In this document: positions 1 to 10,307 of the stretch, piece by piece
Layout of the letters: each line of letters starts with the position of its first letter
How positions within the stretch are numbered: the stretch's first letter is position 1
From: Tillandsia leiboldiana
Taxonomy: Eukaryota > Streptophyta > Magnoliopsida > Poales > Bromeliaceae
Direction of reading: 5' to 3'
Length of the DNA stretch: 64,000 bases
Assembly: GCA_029204045.2 (NCBI GenBank)
Contig: CM055066.1
Location: 48,376,972-48,440,971, forward strand
The notes under the pieces: model-generated
Told to the model about the DNA's origin: nothing
Seen by the model: the letters and a program-made list of their open reading frames with translations, nothing else
The model's database searches: none
Translations under genes and position numbers: made by a program

Positions 1-1391
1 CGCCGCAATACCCTGCCATCAAGCCCTGCCTGTCCCAAATCCCCAGAAACCTGACTACACTATCCCAGCCCCCGCTCGAACCCGAGCACAATATCCCCTA
101 AGTCTAGATAACAGGAGGAAGAAATAAAAGCATGGTTTCTCCTATGTCAGTTCCAGCATAATAGTGTAGCAGAAAATGGTGGCCTAACTAGGTGTCCATA
201 CAAGCATGCAAGGTCCATTATATAGCAAAAGAAATCCATAATTTTGCCTTACATAGAGATTATTGTTGCAAATAATTGTGATCATCTAAATGCACGACTT
301 ACTAATAAATCATATGCCGGCCTACACACACATATATAAAATCCCTTAAATTAAAGTAACAGTCCCCTTGGCATAATATATCAATTTTAGCGATCAATTC
401 CCCCAGGATGCAAGTTCTAACATGGCGCCCTATCCCCAAGCATGCAATTCATACATAAAGAGTGCAATTTTCGTTTAATCATAGAAAACATTCCGATATG
501 CCTAGTGGGTAGTCAAAAATGAGGAGTATACAGCAACACCCACCTCGAACGTTAAATCCCCGTCCAAATAATGTCCTCGCCCAAACAGGTCAACCGCCAC
601 AATCACTGTACAAAATACCCCAAAATACACACAATTAAATATACAAGTACCCTCATGAACAAGCTGTCACTAAAGAAATAGTCCAGAACTGTACCATTTT
701 CACCTACGAGATAAGCTCGTGAAATTCCAGAAAAATAGCGCCGCGACCGTCGTGGCGAGCCGATCGAAACGAGTACCTGCACGTCCCAAACCGAGTTTCG
801 TACATCAAGATAAAAATCCGACAAGGTGACCCTCTCAAAAGAATCCTGTACAAAAATCTGTAGCACATAGCTCTGGAAAAAAGAGATTTTTCACCTTCAG
901 GAAAAGCTCAAAAAAATCTAGGAAAATTCGCGGACGTTCCTTGCGATCTGTAGATGCAAAACGACTTCAGGCACGCCTCCATCCGATCCCTAAGCGCGAA
1001 GATATCACCGAAACACTGTGGTACTGTCCAAAACTCCGCCAAAGAAAAAGGGTCAAAAGAAAGCTCGGGAAAATCCAAAATAAATTCGAAAAGAGGGGGA
1101 GCTCAAAACACAAAAGTCGTAGCCCTACCTATCGTGAAGCCAACGACGGAAGAATCGCCGGAAACGGGGGTCGGAGTAAGCCGGGGGAGCTCGTGCACCG
1201 AAACGCGACGAAGAAGACCACCCAAGAAGAAACGTCGCGCCGCGCCGGAAAAATGGAAACCTCGAAGTGCGTGCCACGGAAAAATCCAGGAATCCACAGG
1301 TGGAACCAGCTCTGAGAGAGGAGAAATTTTTTTGAAGGTTGCACTGGGAGAAACTGAGCAGAGAAAGAGAAGAAAGGCTGTGCTCGCGGCC

Positions 1392-1399
1392 TTTAAATA
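1392..1399 (-). promoter_or_regulatory. TATA box of LTR-B1
   Basis: TATTTAAA on the minus strand lies about 45 bp downstream (in element direction) of the conserved GCCCGAAA-type inverted repeat. The same arrangement is seen in LTR-B2, LTR-B3 and LTR-C1. Confidence 0.5.
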
Positions 1400-1440
1400 G
1401 CCCAAAAGGAACAAATCCATTAATTCCGGATTTGTCCCAA

Positions 1441-1477
1441 CTTTCGGGCGCGGGGGAGGAATTCAGGCGCCCGAAAG
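1441..1477. repeat. TATA-proximal inverted repeat of LTR-B1
   Basis: The 11-nt arm at 1441-1451 is the reverse complement of 1467-1477, separated by 15 bases. The arm contains TTTCGGGCGC. It is the diverged counterpart of the perfect palindromes at 17444-17471 and 27361-27384. Confidence 0.75.
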
Positions 1478-1524
1478 CTATTTGGGCCGGCCTACGATGA
1501 GCGCCCGAAACTCCACGGTTGCGC

Positions 1525-2010
1525 CACGTGTACCCACAACAGCAAACAGCCGCGCGGACTGCTCAGAAGCGGCCACGTGGCCCTCACCCGGTCAAGGGGG
1601 GTGGTTGGCGACGGCGTATCATGGGGCGACACGTAGCCCAGTCGAGAACGGGACCACGTGCGTCGCCTGCGACCTCCGTCAGGCACGTGCCCCGAGGCGA
1701 CCCCTCTCGCCTTCGTACACCGCGTGCCTTGAGCCGGCAAATCAGAACCTGCCACGTGTCCCGTACACCCGGTCCACGCACCCACTTTTCGGTTCCGTGG
1801 ACCGCGCCGCGTGCACCGACCAACCAGGTAATGACACGTGTCCCCCCCCCCCCCCGCCTGGCCTATGCACCGCCGCGCAAGCTCCGTGGACCGCGCGCTA
1901 GGAGCCGGCCAACCCGCGCCTGCCACGTGTCCTGCGCCGGGCCTATACACCCCGCCGCGCCGCCCGGTGGACCGAGCGCTGCAAACCGGCCAATCAAGGG
2001 CCACCACGTG
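1525..2010. promoter_or_regulatory. G-box (CACGTG) array in LTR-B1 U3
   Basis: Eight exact CACGTG sites lie at 1525, 1574, 1655, 1684, 1753, 1835, 1924 and 2005. They sit in imperfect repeats of roughly 80 bp that also carry CCAAT-like words such as GGCCAATCA. CACGTG is the core recognised by plant bHLH and bZIP factors. Random sequence of this length would be expected to contain well under one site. A direct role in driving the element is inference. Confidence 0.7.
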
Positions 2011-2791
2011 GCACGCCGGCGGTCCACCGTCCCCCAATGCACCAAATATCACTAAAAACTTTCGGGAGTCCGTTTTTGGGCATCCGGACTCAGAAATAAA
2101 CAAACAAATAGCCATTTTCGAGTGTTTTTCCGTGCTGAATCCAAATACAACCTCTGTTGGGCCCAAAACTTTTTCTAAAATTCGACAAATATAGCCGAAG
2201 GCCAATCTAGCAATAAGTACCTCAATGGGTCAATCTGTGCTATCCCTTTGATACACTATGGTCCAGACACACCATCAATAGGTGTTTTACACATTGGATT
2301 CACGGGAAAGATAGCATGGGGACCCGAACCACTACATGCATACTAACAAATAGAGTTAGAGAACCATCCGTCGATTTTGGAGACGAAAGAAACCCACATG
2401 GAAAGTATCGATCCAATGCCCGATCAAGCTGAATTTCGGCGTGTAGAATCCTCGACTCCTCAGAAAAATAATGCCACAGAAATCGCCCAAATCTGACTCG
2501 CGGATTGGCCGCAATCGCCGAATCAACTCCTGCTGTGCGATAATATCCAAAATTTCAGCATAGTGCAAGAAAATTCAAGAATAAATTTTTTGTATCTTAT
2601 AATTCCAAGGGAGGTTCCAAACAGCGGTAACAAAGTATCCTTGATCAAATAAACCCTCCCCAAACATCAAAAATCCATCAAAAACCCTTGATAAATAATA
2701 CTCATCATGCTACACTCATGCAGTTCAAAAATAGGGTACAAAAATAAAACATAGAGTTCAAGAAAATTTAGAGCTCAATTTAGAAGAAATT

Positions 2792-5273
2792 TTTAGTATC
2801 ATGACTTTTCATGTCCTCTTTTTATTTCCCTTTTAATAAATTAGTTTATTAGGGGAACTAAATTATCAAGTTTTTCTGGGTAGACCGTGGTGGTTTGCGG
2901 ATATTTTTCCATGATAGAGCCCGAGAAATGGTGAACGGCGGAGCGATCGGATCCGAAATCCGACTTACGGATCTCCTGGATTGAGTCTTTTGTGTTAACG
3001 GGTACGATGGGATAAGTTGAACCTGTTAGGGCCTTGGTGTATCAAAATCCGCGCCGACTGTTTCAGAACTTGGCTTAGGTGGCACTCTTATCTTGTAGTT
3101 AGTTAGAGAATCCCTTTTATTGCATTTAGGGGAATTCTACGTAAGAGAGAAATAAAGTTTAGTTTCTATTTAATTTTCTAGAAAAACTGAAACCCTAGTT
3201 CGGGGAGAGGAGAAAGAAAAGAGAGAAAAAGAGAGCAGATTTCCCATCTTCCTCGATCAACGTGCCGGAAGCCGGGAACGAGACGTCACCGTCAACGGGG
3301 AGCGGATCTGGATCCTCACTACCGCGAGGAGCGAGACCGGGTTGTCTTCTCCGTTAAATCAAGGTTAGTGGCGTTTATCTCTCGCGTATCGTCGTTTTAG
3401 GGTTTGGCATTTTTGGCTTTTAGGGTTTCGCCGTTCTTTGCTTTGTTTCGCATTTGCCGTCGCCGCCGTGATGTCCTAGAGCACCGCCGCCGCGATGTCC
3501 CGGAGCACCGCCGATGCGGTGTACAGATGTGCCGCCGCCACGTGACCGCCGCCGCACCGCCTGCGGCCCACGGGCACACCGCATGCGGCGCCCGCGCGGG
3601 GCCGCACCGCATGCAGCGCCGCGCGGGTACGCTCCGCGGGCAGTGCGCCCGCGCGGGACTGGTGCCCGCGCGGGGTCGCGCCACTGGAGTGCGCCCGCGC
3701 GGGGCTGCTCTGCGGGCAGCACGCCCGCGCGGGACTAGTACCCGCGCGGGGTCGCGCCGCTGCAATGCGCCCGCGCGGGGCCGGTGCCCGCGCGGGGCCA
3801 CTCCGCGGGCAGCGCGCCCGCGCGGGACTGGTGCCCGCGCGGGGCCGCGCCGCTATAGCGCTCCCGCGCAGGGCTGGTGCCCGCGCGGGGCTGGTGCCCG
3901 CGTGGGGCCGCACCACATGCGGCGCGCCGCGCGGGGCTGGTGCCCGCGTGGGGCCGCACTGTTTGCCGTTGCGCCGCTGCCCTGCCGCCGCCGTTGCCAA
4001 GTCGCCGCCGCCCTGTTTTGTTTCTTCTCTTGCGTTTTCTAGTCTCGGTTTTTACTCGGGTGGTATGGTTTTTAAGTTAGGTGTTACTGATGTTTTTGTT
4101 GGGGACTTTTAGGGGTCCGGGAGTCGTGCAAGGGCGCAGGATGGTTTCAGGTGTTCTGTTCAATGCGACTCAAGGTGGGTACCCTTTTCGTGCGTCCTTT
4201 TTAAAGTGAGGTCTCATCATGTTCTATGTAAGAGTAAAGTAGATGTGCTGATGGTTTTCAACTAATCCCCTTTCGCATGAGTATCCCTTTATTACTATCT
4301 GTTGCGACTGGTGTCGCGGTGCTCTATATCACACGTCGACTTCGATCTTTATGCTCATGGCTGCTTACGCGCACACCAGCGGTTTGGCCACCGCATCGGT
4401 GTACTTTTTCGGAAATGTGGAACGTTGACCCATGTACCCCACAAGGTGACGTGGTGGGGACCCCTTACGGTTACTTAAGGTGCTGCACAAGTACCGTAGA
4501 GAGGTTAAAAGCACCAAGGGAAGAGCAAGGTGTTTCTGTTCGCTGGGGCTCCTTAGACCTTTTGGCAGGTGTTCCGTTCTGACTTACATGGGTATTGTGG
4601 ATTCATGAGGGGGAGTTTTGGATGCTCTGGTTTATCGGTTTACTTTCCTTTCAGTACTTATAGCATCTTATATGTTTTACATCTACCTCTTATTCTTTGG
4701 TCACTGACTTCCCACACTGTGACAGGTTCGGTCAGGGGTGGGATCCGGGACGACAGTGAGGCCGCGACTCGAGGATTTTAGCCCGATTAGGGGCTGGTGA
4801 CCTTTCTTTTACTTACGTTCTTATTATTTCGGTTACTTAGCTTATGTGTGTTTGATACATTATAGTGGATGTTGGGTTTGATCTTTGTTTTATCGTGGAT
4901 GAACGTGTCCCCTATTAGTTGTTGTTTCGGCCACTCTTTTCAAATCAACTAAAAAGATTGCGAAAATGTTTAATAAAATTTAGGTGTCGTGTGGGCACCG
5001 TTTTACAACCCGTGGATTTATCCTTTCAAAATGTAGGTGGCCGGCTTGGTTATTGCGCATGATGATATTTTTCCCTCAACTTAACTTCTTGGTTAGTGTG
5101 GTTAAAGTATGATTTATGCTTGCGACGTCGTGTATATACAAAGGAGACTCCGTCCGTTTGCGGGGTGAATTCGTATGTGTGGCGGATCTGCGCACGTGCC
5201 CGGCGGGTGTACTTATAAAAAAAAAAAAAAATGTACACGTTTTTCGCTTACTTTAAACCCCCGGGGCGTGAGA
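2792..5273 (+). mobile_element. LTR-A1, solo LTR of gypsy family A
   Basis: The 3' end (AAACCCCCGGGGCGTGAGA, 5255-5273) and the region before it match the LTRs of gypsy element F, including the 100 bp beginning GTGGTTAAAG. The 5' part matches F through the CGATAGAGCTCG-like and CGATCGG-ATCCG words near 2915-2965. No internal region is attached, so it is a solo LTR. The candidate target duplication is AAATT (2787-2791 and 5274-5278). The expected TG start has decayed to TT, so the left edge is less sure than the right. It lies in LTR-B2. Confidence 0.66.
3555..3965. repeat. GC-rich minisatellite inside LTR-A1
   Basis: Reiterated CGCCCGCGCGGGGC words alternate with GGGCTGGTGCC and CTGCGGGCAGC. 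The same kind of array lies at the equivalent place in LTR-A2 (46790-47150) and in both LTRs of F. Six-frame open frames over it encode only Arg/Ala/Gly/Pro repeats and are not genes. Confidence 0.8.
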
Positions 5274-5881
5274 AAATTCCTCTTAGGTGTCAACATGAAA
5301 AATGTTCATCTACATCTTGATAACACATCCATACAAAGAAATCCCCAAAAACATGATATTCTCGTAGCTGTCCACATACAAATGCCCATTGCTCAAAGAA
5401 GCAAATCAAAACTGCACTGTAAAAATCTGCACTACAGGGTCTGGAAGATGACAGGAAATACCTAGGCAAACAAGCTCCGAATCCAATAAGAAAGATGGCA
5501 ATGGATTCCTTGTCGAGAGTAGATAGAAATCGAGTTAAAGAACTCCAAAATCTGAGCTCGTATGAAAGAGAAAACTTAAAATTACTTAAGGGTGTCCAAG
5601 CACCAAATCTGTGCGAGATGGTTCCAGAAATACTAAAAATACTCCAAAAAATCTCATAATGCATGAAAAAGCTGAATATCAAAACTGTAGATTTACCTCT
5701 TGTGGAGATCCCCTCCAAAAATCAGCTAAAATCTCCAATAATTGAGCTCTCGGGAGCTTCTGTACCGAAACGCGACGAAGTTGGCCGAAGCTTCAACAAT
5801 GGTGGAGCTCTCCAAGGTTGATGAAGAAGATGATCAAGAAGCCCCTTGGATTACTTCTTTCGTTGATGAAGATGAAGAGGA

Positions 5882-7150
5882 TGTTGGATTATATATAATT
5901 GGATCTAAATAGGGAAAAAAACACCTAGAGGGGGGTGAATAGGTGTAAACAATAAACACTCAAAAATCTTTGCGATATAAAACCCAATGCGGAAAAATAA
6001 ATAACACGCAGAGATTTTTACGTGGAAAACTCCAAACCGGAGTAAAAAACCACGGGACCGATAACACGGTGAAATCCACTAGAATTATAACACGTACAAA
6101 GGTGATATACCGTACTCACAGACGACTCAACCTTTTTCCATACGCTCCTAGTTGATCTTCTCCGCTCGCTCCGCAACGCTTCTCGAATCCACGATCTGTG
6201 TCCAACGCCGAATCCACGACGTCCAACGTCGAGTCCACGACGTCCGACCGAATCCACGGTCTTCACCCAGTAGCACGTCTCGAATCCACGAACGTACCTC
6301 ACTCCGAATCCACGAGAGCGGTAGCACCTTGAATCCACAAGGCCACGCGAGTCCACGCGCCGATTTTGGGGAAATCGTTGTTTCTGGGTGGTGATGATCC
6401 GCCGAATACTTAGATTAGAAATAGATTGGAAATACCATCTAAGTATTCATTAATTTGATTCTACTCAAAATCTGAGTTTGGAAAACCTAGAATCAAATTA
6501 ATAATATAGATGAAGAAACATAGAATTAAATATAGTATTTCCTTTCTTCTCTATATGTGGATTTTTCTATTTCGGTCGTATTTTCTCATTTTTGCATCGT
6601 ACCCTAAAAGATGAATTAAAGGGTCTATTTATAGGTTAGAAACCGTTGGAAGAAGATAAGAATAAAAAACTAGCCTTTTCTGGGATTTTTCAGGACGACG
6701 ATCCGGATCTGATTTCGGCGATCCGGATTGTAGTAACGAAACAGACAGTTTCCTGAAAAACAAAGGTTTGGGAGCCGGATCGAAGTGCCTGATCCGGATC
6801 GTTCATACAATTCAGCAAAAACCCATGTTCGGGATCCGGATCAGAAGAGGGCTTGGATCCGGATTGAATTTGCGTATGAACTAACACCCTTCGGGATCCG
6901 GATTGGAATGTCTGATCCGGATCCTGAACATGTCCCATGTCCAGTTTTTGATTTTTATGCAATTAAAAATTCATCCAAGTGTTTCTACACTATAAGAAGT
7001 ATTCGGATCACCAAAAATAATTAGTTAAACATACCTGATCCTTTTGAATTCTTCTTTCTTGAGATTGAGTTATATGATCCAACCTTCTTTATCTTCAATC
7101 TTCAAGGCTTAACCGAATTCACGAAATACACCAACTCAAATTCCGTAACA
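5882..7150 (-). repeat. 3' LTR of Sire-1
   Basis: It is bounded by TGTTGGATT and TTCCGTAACA on the plus strand. U3 carries paired GATCCGGAT words (about 6710-6925). A TATAAATA box on the minus strand lies near 6635-6650. The leader part contains repeated GAATCCACG words (about 6180-6360). Its equal-length partner is at 16043-17311. Confidence 0.95.
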
Positions 7151-7162
7151 ATCTCCCCCTTT
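7151..7162 (-). other. Polypurine tract of Sire-1
   Basis: AAAGGGGGAGAT on the minus strand directly abuts the 3' LTR, as expected for plus-strand DNA priming. Similar tracts (CTCCCCCTTT on the plus strand, followed by TGTCACA) recur at about 7688-7706 and 8005-8022. This fits the multiple polypurine tracts reported for Sireviruses. Confidence 0.85.
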
Positions 7163-8139
7163 GGCGGTTTCGTGACAAAATACAAATCCACTCAAGAAAA
7201 TTCAAAAAGATATTTTTGTTGATATCACCATACAACAAAAATTTACAATGAGATCCAAATAAAGATAGATACATGAGTTAAACTCCTAAAACAGACTCTA
7301 GACTTAGACATCTCTACTCTCTGCAAAATAAATCATTCTTGACAAAAGAAATCGTTAGATACCTCAAGAATTTTATGTCATTCAAAAACCACACAGAGAT
7401 GAAGTTTATACTCATTTATACTTACCATGACATTTATACATTCAGATATGTAATTGGATCATAGTTAAAAACCAACATATCTTCTATTCATTCAAAATCC
7501 AAATGTCACAAAATTGTTAGTTAACATCAACTTGTTAGTTATATTACATGCCCAAATAGTTAATCGAATAGTTAGTCGAGGCATGCATGCAATCACAAAA
7601 GAAAACCCAAAAGTTGAAGTTATACTTACCTTCATGGTTCACAACTGGTCAATCGATCATAGTTTCATTATTTCTGTTCTAATATTCTCTCCCCCTTTTT
7701 GTCACAAAGTTAGCCAAAATTACAAAAATAATAAGGAGAGTTAAAAAGTTCGAGAACCAAAAGTTTGAGAACAAAAACTAAACAAAAATTAAAACCTGCA
7801 CAAAGGAAGGAATTAGAAGGATAAGGATTACTCAGATTCATCCGAACTGATGCATCCGAGTTTTTGGAAGATTTTCTTTAATTGTTTGTTCATGAATGAC
7901 TGCTTCTTTTTGACCTCTTTTATTTCTTCCTTCATAGTTCCAGGTTTCAGTAATCCAAAAGTTCTCACAAACTTGTCAAACAAATAGTTAAATTGTCATA
8001 TCCTTCTCCCCCTTTTTGTCACAGAAGTAAGCCAAAATTGCAAAATAAGGAGAGTTAACAAGTTCAAAAACTAAAGGAAATTTAAGAACTAAAACTAACA
8101 ACCTGCAAAAGAAAAGAAAAGTTAGAGTCTGAGGTTAGA
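7163..8139. other. Sire-1 3' noncoding region with duplicated polypurine-like modules
   Basis: This AT-rich stretch lies between ORF3 and the 3' LTR. Two related modules starting near 7682 and 8000 each have a CTCCCCCTTTTTGTCACA-like tract, then AGCCAAAATT, then AAGGAGAGTTAA. No credible gene is present. Confidence 0.6.
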
Positions 8140-8544
8140 TCATCCCGAGTCAGAACTGGTGGGATTGCTACAATCCAACTTCTTCAAAATTGCTTTAAGC
8201 AATTTTGATATTGTGGAACACTTTCTTTTCATCTTGTGTTGCTCAGAGATAATCTGTTGGAGGTTTGTGGACAAACTGTCTTGTTCAGCAGACAATCTCC
8301 GCTGTTCTTGTCGAATGGAGGACCATACATTCGCTTTTGCAGTGTGTCTCCAGGACGTTGAGGGATGCAGTGTAGATGCAGATGGTGCACCTTGACCTTC
8401 ATTCCATGGAGATTCTCTAGGGAGAGAGCGAGCTCTGGTGAGGGGTTCATCAATCTGAATTCCAGTGCCCCTTGAATTCTTTTGCCTAGTGTACTGCTTG
8501 GTTGTTGAGGAAGATTTCGTCAGCTTTTTGCTCTTTAAGTACAA
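8140..8544 (-). pseudogene. Remnant of the Sirevirus downstream ORF (ORF3 or env-like)
   Basis: A 134-codon minus-strand frame aligns with the C-terminal two thirds of the ORF at 31965-32633. Shared words include STTKQYTR, PLTRARSL, RQEQRRLSAEQ and KCSTISK, and both end in a Ser-rich tail. The hydrophobic N terminus and the 3' splice site seen in Sire-2 are not preserved. A second partial copy of the C-terminal region and of the PPT-like tract lies at about 7680-7960, so this stretch has been duplicated. The ORF lies downstream of pol, where Sireviruses carry an extra, sometimes called env-like, gene. The function is unknown. Confidence 0.7.
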
Positions 8545-10307
8545 CCTGTCTTCTTTATCAACAGCTTATTGTGCTTGTTTACAGATTTCCTCCCAATCTT
8601 CTTCATCTGATTCTGAATTATTTTGACACACTTTCCTTGTCTCTTCTTGACTTGATTCATCTTGTTCTCCTTTTATAGTCTTACGTGTGTGCACCATTGC
8701 AACCAGAGGGAAGATTATCCATGCAAACACCATTGGTGCAAGTGCTTAATAGATTTAAAGTCATGCGAACAACTACTCAAGAACATGAAAAATTGTCAAT
8801 TTTCAAAAATTTGAAAGATTGTACCCAAACAATCATTATCATGTAGAGAGACTAAGAATCAAATTAGTTTTGCAAAAGGAATTTTAAAAATAGATCAATC
8901 GCATGATTTTTGAAAATTCCCATTATATGCCCTAAAACCGAATTTTTTGAAATCGAAGGCCAAAAATCCGTTTATCATGAGAATATCTAGCATACAATCA
9001 AAACTAATCTACCCATAGTTCTTATTTCAAAATAAATTCGATCAAAAACTAATCCAAAACGAAAAAGATATAGAAATTTCATCACGTTTTGAAGAAGAAT
9101 ATGAAAAACTGTGAAAAACCGAGATTTTGATCAATAAAACTTACTTAGAATCGAAGAACTTGAGTTTGTAAGCTTCCAAGACGGATGAATTCTAGAGAGA
9201 GAAGCTCTGGAGACTTTGGAACAAAAGATTGAAGTAAAAAGAAATCAAACTCCTTTTGTTCTATATAAAACCCTAGCCGCGATCCGGATTAGTTCGTGAA
9301 TCCGATCCGGATCGGCTACCCGCAGAAAATACTTGCGTTCGGGATCCGGATCGGCTTGTCCAATCCGGATCGGCTCCAACTTTTTCATCAGAAAAATTCA
9401 GAAAAATTCCACAAAATCCAGAAAAAGTATGTAAGCACTTTTGTATATCAACTTTAAATGAAAATCATCGTTTCATACAACAAGAAATAGATTATGTCAA
9501 ATCTATCAATAACATCCAACAAATGAAACGAAGATTTATAGAAATTAAATCCCTTAAAGTTGAACAACTTCAATCACATCTAACATGATCTTATGAGTAA
9601 TGCTTTTATCAAATCATCAATTTGGTAAAGAAAATGAAATACCAAGATCAATAGATGTTTGAAATCCCAGATAAGTTAGATAATATATCTAGTCAATTTA
9701 TTATAAGGAGTGGCTCTTTGAGCATCTTTCAATAAAATCCCCACCTTATACCAACCTTGAAATTTTGACAGAGTCAAGTATTTCAACATGCATTTTATTT
9801 AATCAAACTTGAAAAACCTTGCTTGGTATACATGTGGTAGCTGCACACAGTACTCGGACGACCGAGGTGGTAGCTCTTTCCTCCATGTGGTGGTAGTTTT
9901 CACACTCCTCATTGGGATGTAACTCTTTCCACATCTTTTGAGCATATTACATTTCTTTGACTCCCCCTCAATTGGCTATCAATTATTTAAGATATAAAGT
10001 ATTCAACCAAATATTGATCTCGATTTCATACTCGACTAAATAGTCAAATAAGATAAAAACTATACCAAGAGATCATTGAGAGAGAAATTGACTTTGATCA
10101 AAACAAAGATGATTTAATTGACATAAATGATCATTGCATCAAATGAATTATTATGATATCCAAAGCATAATAAATTTCTAAATAGACGAAAAGATGCTAT
10201 TAAAGTCAATAATACACATGCTCAATTAATGTTCTATGTCTAAGCATAGATAATGAACAAAAACACAAAAAATAAAACCTAACCTAAGCAAAAGTTTCAA
10301 AAAGAGG
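8545..10307. other. Sire-1 region between pol and ORF3
   Basis: This noncoding stretch corresponds to 32634-34215 of Sire-2. It holds a minus-strand TATA-like TATATAG near 9262-9268, several GATCCGGAT words at about 9290-9380, and a donor-like GTAAGT on the minus strand near 9145. A GTGGTAGCTGCACAC motif with a CTCGG/CCGAG hairpin lies near 9840-9870. It appears to be a decayed version of the internal promoter region described for Sire-2. Confidence 0.55.

Larger units (their letters stand above)
1..2336 (-). mobile_element. LTR-B1, reversed LTR of gypsy-like family B (left end outside window)
   Basis: Read on the minus strand, this is the start and middle of a long LTR. It begins at 2336 with TGTAGTG, comparable to TGTGATGACCC in the other B copies. 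A CACGTG-rich U3 follows (1525-2010), then an inverted repeat (1441-1451 with 1467-1477) and a TATA box at 1392-1399. The leader then runs leftward out of the window. The right-hand junction falls inside another B copy, because 2337 onward matches the interior of LTR-B3 near 21750-21790. B1 is therefore inserted in B2, with a possible duplication TGCAT at 2337-2341; the other side is not visible. No coding sequence is convincing. The ORFs here arise from GC-rich composition. Confidence 0.72.

Noticed and set aside
3404..4042. A 212-codon frame in LTR-A1
   Set aside because: It is the same composition artefact over a GC-rich array in a solo LTR, with no conserved domain.
5290..5718. A 142-codon minus-strand frame with hydrophobic segments
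   Set aside because: It lies in the leader of LTR-B2 and is not conserved in LTR-B3. It is likely chance in AT-rich sequence.
6690..6962. Frames encoding DPDP-type repeats in Sire LTR U3
   Set aside because: They are translations of the GATCCGGATC palindromes in a promoter region.
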